A stretch of DNA of 32,707 nucleotides from an uncultured Mucispirillum sp. GTDB lineage: Bacteria > Chrysiogenota > Deferribacteres > Deferribacterales > Mucispirillaceae. The stretch is from contig CALADT010000034.1 in NCBI GenBank assembly GCA_937890655.1, positions 1 through 32,707 of the forward strand, read 5' to 3'. The translations under genes and the position numbers were made by a program. This document shows positions 14,885 to 23,496 of this stretch, piece after piece; position 1 is the stretch's first letter; every line of letters begins with the position of its first letter. The notes under the pieces were generated by a model. That model was not told the DNA's origin, did no database searches, and saw only the letters and a list, made by a program, of their open reading frames with translations.

Positions 14885-15831
14885 CACACACAGAGTTAGG
14901 ACAAATCAACGGGACAGGAGATAAGAAAGCCCTGTTTAAAACAATGATTACAGGGGAAGTTATTAAAGCTTTTGATGAGACAAGAGTTGCACGCCCTTTT
15001 GCAAGGGAAAGAGTTATCCCCCACGGCAAGTCTGCCAGCTTTCTTGTTTATGGAGTAGCAGGGGCAAAATACTTGCCTAGAGGCTCAAAAATAGAAGGGT
15101 CTAATAATATGTTACATTCTGAAGTAACTATCAATATTGATGATATGCTTATATCAGATGTTAAGATATTAGATATTGACGAGGCTATGATGTATGAAGA
15201 TGTAAGGGGAGAGTATGGGACACAGCTAGGCAGAGCGTTAGCAAATGCTGAAGATAAAAACCTTATTCAGCTTATGTGCTTAGCAGGTAGAGCAACTGCA
15301 TCGCAGAACGATATTAAAGGTGGCACTCAACTTTCGGCAGCAGATGCAGATACAAACGGTCAAACTCTTGCAGACCTTATCTTTAATGCAAGACAGACAT
15401 TGGTGGAAAAATCCGTGCCGTATGCAAAAGGCGAGTGGGCTTTCATTACCACACCAGCAATGTATTCTTTACTTGCTATGACAAAAGATATTATCAATAA
15501 AGATTGGGGTGGTGCAGGTGTATATGCTGACGGAACAGTATTAAGGATTGCGGGCTTTGATATTATAGAAAGCAACCATGTTCCTTCCACAAACATTACA
15601 CAAACCACAGGAACCAATAACACGTATCACGGTGATTTTACAAAAACACTTGGTGTATGTGTATCTAAAGGTGCAGTAGGCACTGTTCGTTTAAAAGATT
15701 TAGAGCTAGAGATGACAGCACCAAAAGGCGATTATGCCATTGAGAACCAAGCAACATTAATGGTTGCTAAATACTTACAGGGACACGGCATATTAGAGCC
15801 AAGACGAGCAGTAGAAATATTAAAAGCATAA
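14881..15831 (+). CDS. 10: major capsid protein (gp10), apparent AUA start
   Basis: This HK97-fold protein forms the icosahedral shell. It matches T7 gp10 throughout: GDKKALFKTMITGEVIKAF, HGKSASFLVYG, VKILDIDEAMMYEDVRGEYG, GFDIIESNHVP, SKGAVGTVRLKDLELEM and IENQATLMVAKYLQGHGILE. T7 gp10 has about 20 residues before GDK, so the next ATG (14944) is too late. The only TTG (14875) touches the GGAGG (14870-14874). An ATA at 14881, 6 nt after GGAGG, gives MAHTELGQINGTGDKK in a 316-residue protein. The frame is closed upstream by TAA at 14866, so no fusion or frameshift explains the start. A terminator follows, like T7 Tphi. Confidence 0.95.
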   Translation: MAHTELGQINGTGDKKALFKTMITGEVIKAFDETRVARPFARERVIPHGKSASFLVYGVAGAKYLPRGSKIEGSNNMLHSEVTINIDDMLISDVKILDIDEAMMYEDVRGEYGTQLGRALANAEDKNLIQLMCLAGRATASQNDIKGGTQLSAADADTNGQTLADLIFNARQTLVEKSVPYAKGEWAFITTPAMYSLLAMTKDIINKDWGGAGVYADGTVLRIAGFDIIESNHVPSTNITQTTGTNNTYHGDFTKTLGVCVSKGAVGTVRLKDLELEMTAPKGDYAIENQATLMVAKYLQGHGILEPRRAVEILKA

Positions 15832-15835
15832 AATC

Positions 15836-15862
15836 AGGCGGGGCAACCCGCCTTTTTTATTT
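15836..15862 (+). terminator. intrinsic terminator after the capsid gene
   Basis: AGGCGGG (15836-15842), loop GCAA, CCCGCCT (15847-15853), then TTTTTATTT. It sits where T7 has its late terminator Tphi, between genes 10 and 11. Confidence 0.92.
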
Positions 15863-15872
15863 AGGAGTTATA

Positions 15873-16424
15873 ATGACAAGATTAGAGGCAGTAAACAGAA
15901 TATTACTTTCAATAGGGGAGTTACCTATTGACGATTTAGATTTTGCACCTACAGAGGTAGAGCTTGCCTTGACACATTTAGATATGGCAAGTAAAGAAGT
16001 CCAGCTTGACGGTTGGTATTTTAACACAGAGATAGTTGACTTAAAGCCTGATAGTCAAGGTCATATATTCCTACCTTATGATAGCATTAAGGTGGTTGAT
16101 TTGCCACCATATGTTATATGTATTAACAATAAATTATATGACCAGGCAAGGCAATCATTTGTGTTTAATAAAAACATTAGGTGTAAAGCAATAAAGGCGG
16201 TGGATTTTGAAGACATCCCTTTATCCTTTGCATTATGGGTAACATTAAGAGCGGCTAAAAAATATCAGAACAACACATTAACATCTGGTTTTTTAGCAGA
16301 GAATTTGGAAAAGGAAGAATTAGAAGCAATGCTTTTAGCAAAACGAGAGCATAGGCAAGTTACAAGGCCTAATGTGAAAGGCTCAAGTGCAGGCTACGAT
16401 ATTAAGAATGTATTAAGGCGGTAA
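15873..16424 (+). CDS. 11: tail tubular protein A (gp11)
   Basis: gp11 forms the ring between portal and nozzle. The 183-residue protein (T7: 196) begins MTRLEAVNRILLSIGELPID, matching the AVNDILASIGEPPV region of T7 gp11, followed by the conserved SKEVQLDGWYFNTE (T7 RQIQSRGWTFNIE), IFLPYDSIKVVDLPP and FEDIPLSFALWVTLRAAKKY. The start has AGGAG 6 nt upstream, directly after the capsid terminator, so transcription must read through or begin anew here. The next gene starts 1 nt after its stop. Confidence 0.94.
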   Translation: MTRLEAVNRILLSIGELPIDDLDFAPTEVELALTHLDMASKEVQLDGWYFNTEIVDLKPDSQGHIFLPYDSIKVVDLPPYVICINNKLYDQARQSFVFNKNIRCKAIKAVDFEDIPLSFALWVTLRAAKKYQNNTLTSGFLAENLEKEELEAMLLAKREHRQVTRPNVKGSSAGYDIKNVLRR

Positions 16425-16425
16425 T

Positions 16426-18813
16426 ATGGCAAGTGGTTTAATTAAAAGAACTATTAAAAATATGATAGGTGGTGTATCACAGCAACCACCACTACAACGG
16501 CTAGAAAGCCAATGTGAAGAAATGATAAACTGTGTCCCAAGTTTAACAGAGTTTTTAAAAAGAAGAAACGGGCTAAAAAAGATTAGGACATTAGATGTGG
16601 ATATTGACGATGATGCTTTTATAGGGTTTATAGATAGGAGCGATACCGAAATGGGTATTGTTATTGTTGATAAACACGGTAATGTGTCAGTATTTAATTC
16701 ACTTGGAGAGCAGATAGGTAAGAGCGTTCAGAACGAATACTTAAAATCTAGCAACCCAAAAGATGATATAAGGCTATGCACCATAAGGGATTACAACTTT
16801 CTTCTTAATACCAAAAAAAAGGTAAGGACATCAACAACCTATCCTAGTTGGTTTACAGAGCATTTAGTATTTATCAAGCAGGCCGCTTACGACCAAATAT
16901 ATACAATTAATATTGGTGGCAAAGAGTTCACGTATATAACACCTAAAACAGATAATGGCGGGACATATAAACTGTCTGTAGAGACTATTGCAAACGAGCT
17001 TGTAAAATTAATAAAAACACAAAACACAAACGTGGGTTATGAAAAAGTATGGCAGTGTAAGAATAGGGCTGATGTGGGTAGAAAAAATAAACCACCACAT
17101 TTAATTATTGATGATTCAAACCTAGAGGGTCGTATTTGTGGTTCAACCATAATAATTAAAGATGAATATGTTAATGGAGACGGCGGTTATGAAAGTGGTG
17201 TATATGAAGACTGCTCTGCTAGGTTAGAGTTTTATGGGTATGTATATGACACCCTTTACAAGATAACTGACACCGCACCTATAGGAAATATTGGTCGGGT
17301 AGAGAGCAATGTTTATAGGCGTTTTAGATACATTTTTCCTAATCCACCAGCGAGTGCTGTAGATATATCTAATATCTATCACGGCAAGGGAGTTATAAAG
17401 ATAATGACCAATGCTGAAGTTACCACAGACGACGGGTATTCAAATAGTTTTATAACTTCTTTTTCTAATAAGTGTTATTCCGTATCAGACTTACCACTAA
17501 ATGCTTTTGCAAATTATACATTAAAGGTTATTGGCGATGTGGCTAATAATGCAGATAATTACTATGTAAAGTTTGTGTCAGAAAATAATGCACCGTCTAA
17601 TGTGGCTAGTCGTGGCGGTTGGAAAGAAACAACCAACCATACTTTTAGAATTAGCTTTTTTAAAAACACAATGCCAGTATTGCTAAAATTAGAACATAAT
17701 GCAATCAAGGTGGAAGAAGTAGAATGGGAGGCCACAAAGGTTGGGGATGAGGAAACCAACCAGGCACCGTCATTTGCTGGCAAATGTATAAAAGATATTT
17801 TCTTCTATAAAAACCGTCTTGGTTTTCTTACAGAAGAAAGTGTTGTTTTAAGTGAGGCGGGGAAATATTTTAATTTCTTCCAAACGACTATGCTAGCATT
17901 GCTTGATAGCGACCCCATAGATATTGCAGCAAGTGGCGTAAGGGCGTCTGCATTAAGATATGTGGTGCCTTATGCTGAAGGGCTGTTCGTTTATTCTGAC
18001 AGAACGTTATATTCTTTAGAGAGCGGAGAAGTATTATCTACAGCTAATGTAGAGTTAAAGCCTATATTACAGTTTGATGCAAGCTTATCGGCGGCTCCTG
18101 TTGTGTGTGATACAAGCATATATTATGTAAATAGTCAAGACGGTTATAACCAAGTAAGGGAGTATAAGCCAAATAGTAATAGCGATAGTTATGGTTATTC
18201 AAATAACATAACTTCCCACGTTCCTAAATATATTGAGGGCGATGTAAGGAAGGTGTGTGTATCCCTTGAAAATGGTATAATGTTTATTAGCAATGGAACA
18301 AACACTATATACTGTTACAGCTTTATAAAAGATAATGGCGAGTTATTATTATCAAGCTGGCATAAGTGGGAATTTGCAGACAAAATCCTTAACATACATT
18401 TATACCAAAACAAGTTATTTGTAATTTATACCAAGTGGACGGGGAGGCCGTATTTTGGGAGTATCAATATAGGAGAAGGAAGCGACCACGATTTAGCGGA
18501 CACTGAGGGAAATTATAAATCAAGCTACACTTATTCTACTTATTATTTAAGAGATAGTTCAGGCAGGGTGCAAGACATACCAACCTTAATAAGAACTATG
18601 ACGTTAAAGTATAAAGCAGGCAGTGTTTTTAAATTAAGAGTGTTTAGGAAAGGAAAATTAGAAGAAAGGAGTATGGGTAAAAATAGAGGCTTTATAAGGT
18701 TTTTAGCCATGAGTAAGAACGAAGATTTAAGAGTAACAATAGAAAGTTTTGAGGGCAACCCCTTTAATATTATTGAGACAGATATGGAGGTAATACATGC
18801 AAGTAGGAGTTAA
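16426..18813 (+). CDS. 12: tail tubular protein B, tail nozzle (gp12)
   Basis: gp12 is the nozzle of the short tail. The 795-residue length equals that of T7 gp12 (794). The N-terminus IKRTIKNMIGGVSQQPPLQR matches the T7 IKNLKGGISQQPD start; later IFFYKNRLGFLTEESVVLSE, AGKYFNFFQTTMLALLDSDP and RYVVPYAEGLFVYSDRTLYS are near-identical landmarks, followed by ITSHVPKYI and SSWHKWEF. The product is beta-rich and soluble. It ends 17 nt inside the next gene. Confidence 0.96.
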   Translation: MASGLIKRTIKNMIGGVSQQPPLQRLESQCEEMINCVPSLTEFLKRRNGLKKIRTLDVDIDDDAFIGFIDRSDTEMGIVIVDKHGNVSVFNSLGEQIGKSVQNEYLKSSNPKDDIRLCTIRDYNFLLNTKKKVRTSTTYPSWFTEHLVFIKQAAYDQIYTINIGGKEFTYITPKTDNGGTYKLSVETIANELVKLIKTQNTNVGYEKVWQCKNRADVGRKNKPPHLIIDDSNLEGRICGSTIIIKDEYVNGDGGYESGVYEDCSARLEFYGYVYDTLYKITDTAPIGNIGRVESNVYRRFRYIFPNPPASAVDISNIYHGKGVIKIMTNAEVTTDDGYSNSFITSFSNKCYSVSDLPLNAFANYTLKVIGDVANNADNYYVKFVSENNAPSNVASRGGWKETTNHTFRISFFKNTMPVLLKLEHNAIKVEEVEWEATKVGDEETNQAPSFAGKCIKDIFFYKNRLGFLTEESVVLSEAGKYFNFFQTTMLALLDSDPIDIAASGVRASALRYVVPYAEGLFVYSDRTLYSLESGEVLSTANVELKPILQFDASLSAAPVVCDTSIYYVNSQDGYNQVREYKPNSNSDSYGYSNNITSHVPKYIEGDVRKVCVSLENGIMFISNGTNTIYCYSFIKDNGELLLSSWHKWEFADKILNIHLYQNKLFVIYTKWTGRPYFGSINIGEGSDHDLADTEGNYKSSYTYSTYYLRDSSGRVQDIPTLIRTMTLKYKAGSVFKLRVFRKGKLEERSMGKNRGFIRFLAMSKNEDLRVTIESFEGNPFNIIETDMEVIHASRS

Positions 18814-19324
18814 GAGCTTAAATAGTGGTGCTGTTTTAGATAGAGTTTTGATGTGCAATGTAGATACGATGCTTTATGATTATGTATCAAAAGATAAGAT
18901 AAAAAAGTTTTGGGATAACCTTTCTGATGAAGATATTGCAGAAATGGCAAGCTGGACATACCAGCAGTTTTTAGAAAGAATAAATAAAGCATGCTGTTAT
19001 TACTTAAAAAGAAATGGCAAGATTATAGCAATAGGTGGGACATACCCTGATGATGCAAGAATTTGCCTGTGGTTGCTTGTAACAAGGCAAGCAAGCAAAT
19101 ACCCATTAAGTTTAATAAAAGCCGTTAGAAAGGGAATTAAGAAAGATTTAGGCATATATCCTAAAAACGTTTTCCACAATGTAATTGCAATGCCTAACAG
19201 GTTAAGTATTAACCATTGTTCTTTTTTAGAGAAAGTATTGGATATGGCACATTTAGGTGTTATGGATACATATGCCCTGTATGGGGCAAGCCAAAAGGAG
19301 CTATTTGAATGTGTGAGCCAGTAA
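18797..19324 (+). CDS. 13: gp13-like internal virion protein with acetyltransferase-like fold
   Basis: In T7, gp13 (138 residues) is needed to build the internal core. This 175-residue protein holds the characteristic middle and end: RNGKIIAIGGTYPDDARICL, VTRQASKYPLSLIKAVRKGI, VFHNVIAMPNRLSINHCSFL and a terminal ALYGASQKELFECV, similar to the T7 order AIGG, WFVTSDQ, LWNYVWVGN and HIRFLKTIGA. That pattern resembles a GNAT fold. ATG 18797 follows GGAGG, 17 nt before the end of gp12. It overlaps gp14 by 16 nt. Confidence 0.85.
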   Translation: MQVGVKSLNSGAVLDRVLMCNVDTMLYDYVSKDKIKKFWDNLSDEDIAEMASWTYQQFLERINKACCYYLKRNGKIIAIGGTYPDDARICLWLLVTRQASKYPLSLIKAVRKGIKKDLGIYPKNVFHNVIAMPNRLSINHCSFLEKVLDMAHLGVMDTYALYGASQKELFECVSQ

Positions 19325-19860
19325 GTATTATAACAGGTGTTATGGCGGCAGTAAGCACTATTGCCAGCACAGCAACGACTATTGTAGCAGAAAATGAAGC
19401 CATAGAAGCACAGAATGAAGCTAATATCCACAATGCTAATATTGCCATAGAAGAGGCTAACGACCTATCTAAGCAGGAGGGTATAGCCGAACAGAACGAA
19501 CAAAAGGCAGCGGCAGAACAGACTATGCAACTTAAAAGGGCTAATATGCAAAAGTCGGCAACAGCAAGGGCACAAAGCCAAACAGAGGGCAGGGCTAGTG
19601 AATTAGTTGCTAACGAATATGCAAGGATGTTAGGTAACGATACCAGCGTTGTTCAGCAGAATTTGGCAATATCTAAACAACAGCATAATATGGCAAGAGA
19701 TATGTATGTTAAATCTGCTAAAAACCAAATAGCAGGTATGCAGGATATGAAGCAAGGCAACCAAGCAATGCGGTATACAGCATTAGGGGTAGATTTAGTT
19801 AACGCAGGCATGTCAGGCTATAATAAGTTTAGCAAAAATAAAGATATAGGAAGAGGATAA
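19309..19860 (+). CDS. 14: internal virion protein B (gp14)
   Basis: T7 gp14 is ejected into the host outer membrane and helps form the DNA channel. The 183-residue protein (T7: 196) starts MCEPVSIITGVMAAVSTIAS, paralleling the MCW...AISGAQAISG start of T7 gp14, then has a long Ala/Gln/Asn-rich helical body (ANIHNANIAIEEANDLSKQE, MQLKRANMQKSATARAQSQT). The N-terminal hydrophobic segment (residues 5-28) could insert into a membrane. ATG 19309 has AAGGAG upstream, inside the gp13 gene. Confidence 0.9.
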   Translation: MCEPVSIITGVMAAVSTIASTATTIVAENEAIEAQNEANIHNANIAIEEANDLSKQEGIAEQNEQKAAAEQTMQLKRANMQKSATARAQSQTEGRASELVANEYARMLGNDTSVVQQNLAISKQQHNMARDMYVKSAKNQIAGMQDMKQGNQAMRYTALGVDLVNAGMSGYNKFSKNKDIGRG

Positions 19861-19861
19861 A

Positions 19862-22195
19862 ATGAACGAATTTGGTAGAAGTAATTTAGGAATACAACCA
19901 AAACAAAGATTGATGACGGCAGGGTCTTTTATAAACCCTGTCCGCACATATGACAGTAACGAACAAATAAGAATAGTAGAAAGCTTTAGGGGGTTATCAG
20001 CCCGAACAGATGACCTTATAGACGGTTTTATAAAAAAGAAACAAGAGGAAGGCCAAGCAAAAGCAGATGAGATGTTTACAGAAGCTTTAGAGAACCCGAA
20101 CCACCCAGACCACAATATGGCAATCAATATGCTTGATAAGCAAAAGAAAGAAGTAGTAAAACACCCTAACCTTTTATCTACAAGCTATTGGGCTCAGAAG
20201 TATTTATTTGACGCACAGGCGGAACAGTTAGCAGAAAAAGAGAAAGGCGAGTTTTTATTAGCACTTGATAAAAGTAGGAACTTAACCCCTGATGAGTTTA
20301 AGATGAAAGCAGGGGAAATAAGAAGAAAGATAGAAGAAGAAGTTGCCACATACCCTGCGGGCGTTGGTCGTGCTTTTCGTCGTTTGCCACGAGACAAAAT
20401 GTTACTGCATATGCAGGATAAACATTTTACTATGGTAGCAGAAAAAAACAGTGAGTTATTAGACACTGCTTTAAGAAATAAATACCGTAACATTATGGCA
20501 AATAGTGATGACGGCATAGATAGTATCTATAGAAACACTACTATATCAGATGACACTATTTCTCTTGCCTGGAGTGATTTAACGCCAGAGATAAGAAAGG
20601 GGTTAACAGAGACTGCAAAACAGTATGAGAAAGTATCAGGCAGGGTTGTGCGGTTTGATAAAGCCACAGGAGAGATAGTAGACATTGACGATAGGGAAAA
20701 GGTGTATGAATATATGGTTGTTGCAAATAGTGATTTACCAGATAGGCTTATCGCTCAAATGGTTGAAGCAGCGGGAGCGGGTAGAACACCAGAACAAATA
20801 CACACCCAGCTTGTAGAGACTATCACATCACTTATACAAGAAACACCAGACAGGGCGGATGAGCTGGAGGCATTATATCTTGTTACTTTAAATAAAGCAA
20901 ATGAGAGTAGCGTTTTACAAGATAAGGTTAACTCTTGGGATGTTACAGATACGCTTATACACTCAAAAGAGATAGCATTGTTTGATATGGGGCAGGCACA
21001 TTCCAAAGTAGAAGATTTTAAAAGAGTTGCTATAAACGCAGCGGCTATCCAAGAAAGTAATTACCAACTAGAAAAAAAGAAGAACTATGATAAGGGAATG
21101 AAATTCTTTTGGGACTTACGAGCAAATGGGGAGCTTGATGATGACGAAGTTATGAGAACACCTGTTGCAGAGCTTGCAAAAAAATATGGGTTTAGTTTAG
21201 AAGTCTATGGCGAAGCATTAGCAGATTATCAAAAAACAGTTGCGGATAGAAACACTAGAATATACACTCAATCAGACCTGCATACTAAAAACCATTATAT
21301 TACAGAGATAAGGCAGGGAAGGATTTCTAATAGAGAAGATATAGTAAAGGCTTACCGAAACGGCATTATTCACGGTAACGACTATAAGGAGATATTAAAC
21401 GAATTTGAAACACATGGTGGTGCCAGTGGTAGCCAAACAAGAAGTTTAATAAGGCAGTCTATGGAATATGCTATAAACCATATTAATGAAAAAATAGGAA
21501 CAATAAACCCTACCCTAGCTAATAACGCCATAAAGCAGTTAGAGGCCCAAATGTGGCAAGCGTATAAAAATGGCGAATTCTCTGACGTGTTTACAGGGTA
21601 TGAAGCAGCGGATAAAATAATCCAAAGGCTTGGCAACCTTTCAGCATTTAAAGATTTATTTGCTAACCCGTCTAACCCACAACCAGACGAACTACAAACA
21701 GTAAAACAGTTTAAACAAGGCACTGTTGACAGTTTAGGAAATATGGAGTATGATGAAAAAGAAAAGATAGCAAGCCCACAGATATATGTTCCAGCAGGCA
21801 TTACATTTGATGAGTTTAAACAGTCAGATATTAGCAAAGCTATGACAGGGCTTGGAATAAGTGAAGAACAAGTTAAAGAATTGTTTAATACACTATCTAC
21901 TCAATCACGAGAAAAAGATAAACAAGTAAGGGAAAAAGATATTCGGAAAATCTTAAAAGACGGTAATTACGATATAGAAGACCTTGCGGTAATGGTTAAG
22001 GAAAGGCCTGATATTGTGAAAGAGATGACAGGGGTAGAAATGGAAATTGTTAACGGGGTTGCAGTGCCGAAAGATAAAGAACAGCAGAAACACTTTAGGA
22101 GACATATGATGTCTGGAGACACTGTGCCTTATGCCTTAAAGATGATTTCAAGAGCTAGGCGGGTTGAAAATGCACTATCGTTTATAAGGGATTGA
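19862..22195 (+). CDS. 15: internal virion protein C (gp15)
   Basis: gp15 is ejected with DNA and forms the periplasmic conduit together with gp16. Its 777 residues (T7: 747) are hydrophilic and helical, opening with FGRSNLGIQPKQRLMTAGSF and then a charged coil (LIDGFIKKKQEEGQAKADEM). WAQKYLFDAQAEQLAEKEKG near residue 108 fits the family. Identity with T7 is low, so the assignment leans on length, composition and position after gp14. It ends in a helical basic tail (RAVENALSF type). Its natural partner gp16 lies 3.7 kb downstream, separated by an accessory cassette. Confidence 0.88.
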   Translation: MNEFGRSNLGIQPKQRLMTAGSFINPVRTYDSNEQIRIVESFRGLSARTDDLIDGFIKKKQEEGQAKADEMFTEALENPNHPDHNMAINMLDKQKKEVVKHPNLLSTSYWAQKYLFDAQAEQLAEKEKGEFLLALDKSRNLTPDEFKMKAGEIRRKIEEEVATYPAGVGRAFRRLPRDKMLLHMQDKHFTMVAEKNSELLDTALRNKYRNIMANSDDGIDSIYRNTTISDDTISLAWSDLTPEIRKGLTETAKQYEKVSGRVVRFDKATGEIVDIDDREKVYEYMVVANSDLPDRLIAQMVEAAGAGRTPEQIHTQLVETITSLIQETPDRADELEALYLVTLNKANESSVLQDKVNSWDVTDTLIHSKEIALFDMGQAHSKVEDFKRVAINAAAIQESNYQLEKKKNYDKGMKFFWDLRANGELDDDEVMRTPVAELAKKYGFSLEVYGEALADYQKTVADRNTRIYTQSDLHTKNHYITEIRQGRISNREDIVKAYRNGIIHGNDYKEILNEFETHGGASGSQTRSLIRQSMEYAINHINEKIGTINPTLANNAIKQLEAQMWQAYKNGEFSDVFTGYEAADKIIQRLGNLSAFKDLFANPSNPQPDELQTVKQFKQGTVDSLGNMEYDEKEKIASPQIYVPAGITFDEFKQSDISKAMTGLGISEEQVKELFNTLSTQSREKDKQVREKDIRKILKDGNYDIEDLAVMVKERPDIVKEMTGVEMEIVNGVAVPKDKEQQKHFRRHMMSGDTVPYALKMISRARRVENALSFIRD

Positions 22196-22196
22196 T

Positions 22197-22601
22197 ATGA
22201 AAAAAATAATCACACTATTTATTTTATTAATTGTTTTTTCTTGTGGCAAAAATAGTCAAAACAATAATTTAGTAGCCACATATACAGATAATAACACAGT
22301 AATAAGCCTTGCTAACGAGATATATTCTGATGGTTTAGTGTATAAGAATTTAAATAAAGTATTTTATGATACCCTATTTAATATTGACACAAAGGAAATA
22401 AATAAAGAAGCTTATCAATGTAACAAGTCCTGTTACTCAAAATTAGCAATGTTAGAGGCCATTATGCTGTTAGTTAATGATAAGGCGAAAGCGAGTAATC
22501 TTACGTTCAACACAAAACCATTTTACAAATGGAAAGAAAAGGTAATTAATGGCGAAGACATACCGCTTAATTTTTTTGATAATATAACCCCCACTCCCTA
22601 G
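22197..22601 (+). CDS. phage-encoded small lipoprotein of unknown function
   Basis: The 134-residue product starts MKKIITLFILLIVFSCGKNS, a lipoprotein signal peptide with Cys16 as the lipidation site. The mature part of about 118 residues has a YQCNKSCYS motif (two Cys likely disulfide-linked) and a helical stretch YSKLAMLEAIMLLVNDKAKA. It starts 1 nt after the gp15 stop and is followed by a hairpin terminator. Small lipoproteins in prophages often block superinfection or alter the host surface; an outer spanin is another option, but no inner spanin lies beside it. No family is recognised. Confidence 0.75.
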   Translation: MKKIITLFILLIVFSCGKNSQNNNLVATYTDNNTVISLANEIYSDGLVYKNLNKVFYDTLFNIDTKEINKEAYQCNKSCYSKLAMLEAIMLLVNDKAKASNLTFNTKPFYKWKEKVINGEDIPLNFFDNITPTP

Positions 22602-22676
22602 CTTTTCCAACTTGGGCAGGGAAAAGAAAAAGCATAAGAAAATAGAAAATTTATAAAGGGATAACAACCCTTATGT

Positions 22677-22711
22677 AGCCAGTAGGTAGAAATACTTACT
22701 GGCTTTTTTTT
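22677..22711 (+). terminator. strong intrinsic terminator after the lipoprotein gene
   Basis: AGCCAGTAGGTA (22677-22688) pairs with TACTTACTGGCT (22693-22704) around GAAA, a 12-bp stem with one wobble, followed by eight T residues. A weaker stem ATAAAGGG/CCCTTAT lies just upstream (about 22653-22674). Together they isolate the Bro-N gene from the virion operon. Confidence 0.92.
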
Positions 22712-22727
22712 ACAAGGAGACACTATA

Positions 22728-23483
22728 ATGAATAATGATATACAAATATTTAAGAAACAGGAATTAGGACAAGTAAGAATAGCGGGGGATAAAAATAACC
22801 CGCTTTTTTGTTTAAGAGATGTATGCGACGTGCTAGGTATTGATAATAACAGAAATGTAAAAGCTAGTATTATCAATGAGTTTGGAGATGGCGTCCACCA
22901 AATATACCCCATCTCTGATACGATAGGCAGGCAACAACAGGCTACATTTATCACAGAGCCACAACTTTATTTTATATTAATGCGAAGTGATAAGCCAAAA
23001 GCGAAACCATTTAGACAGTGGGTAGTAAATGAGGTGTTACCTTCTATTCGCAAGACGGGCAAATATGAAACAAATACTCAAGCCATAAGTAAGGAAGAGT
23101 ATAGCTTAAGGTTAGAAGAAATAAGACAGCATAAAGCCGATACTCTTATGGCACTTGCCAATAAATATCGCGATAAATGTAATGGCAGATATTCTCAAAT
23201 ACTAGATAGTTATGCAACGAAGGAGCTTGTAGGAGAGCATATCTTACCACTTCCAGAAAGAAAGGAGCATTATTACACAGCAGAAGAAGTGGGACAATTA
23301 CTTGGTATATCCGCTAATAAAATAGGTAGGATAGCTAATAAACATAACCTTAAAGTAAATAAATACGGGGAATGGTTTATTGATAAAGCTAAACACAGCA
23401 ATAAAGAGATAGAGAGTTTTAGATATAACCAAGCAGGAATAGATAAAGTAAAATATATTCTTGCTAGCACAGAAAACAAATAA
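22728..23483 (+). CDS. Bro-N domain phage antirepressor-like protein
   Basis: The N-terminal 115 residues form a Bro-N DNA-binding domain: IQIFKKQELGQVRIAGDKNN, PLFCLRDVCDVLGI, FITEPQLYFILMRSDKPKAK and FRQWVVNEVLPSIRKTGKYE. The C-terminal half has a helix-turn-helix-like segment, YYTAEEVGQLLGISANKIGR near residue 183. Such proteins bind or displace phage repressors and regulate induction. ATG 22728 has AAGGAG upstream, just after a terminator, so it probably has its own transcription. This is the first of two antirepressor-type genes in the cassette. Confidence 0.9.
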   Translation: MNNDIQIFKKQELGQVRIAGDKNNPLFCLRDVCDVLGIDNNRNVKASIINEFGDGVHQIYPISDTIGRQQQATFITEPQLYFILMRSDKPKAKPFRQWVVNEVLPSIRKTGKYETNTQAISKEEYSLRLEEIRQHKADTLMALANKYRDKCNGRYSQILDSYATKELVGEHILPLPERKEHYYTAEEVGQLLGISANKIGRIANKHNLKVNKYGEWFIDKAKHSNKEIESFRYNQAGIDKVKYILASTENK

Positions 23484-23496
23484 GGAGATATAAAAT

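Noticed and set aside
14820..14890. Programmed -1 frameshift on the A-rich run to fuse the 51-aa ORF with capsid
   Set aside because: The capsid frame has a TAA at 14866-14868 after the A run, so slippage there cannot enter the capsid gene; independent initiation is needed.
17270..17295. Second copy of GCACCTATAG
   Set aside because: It lies within gp12 coding sequence, and flanking bases do not match the 6068-6090 site; too little to call a promoter.
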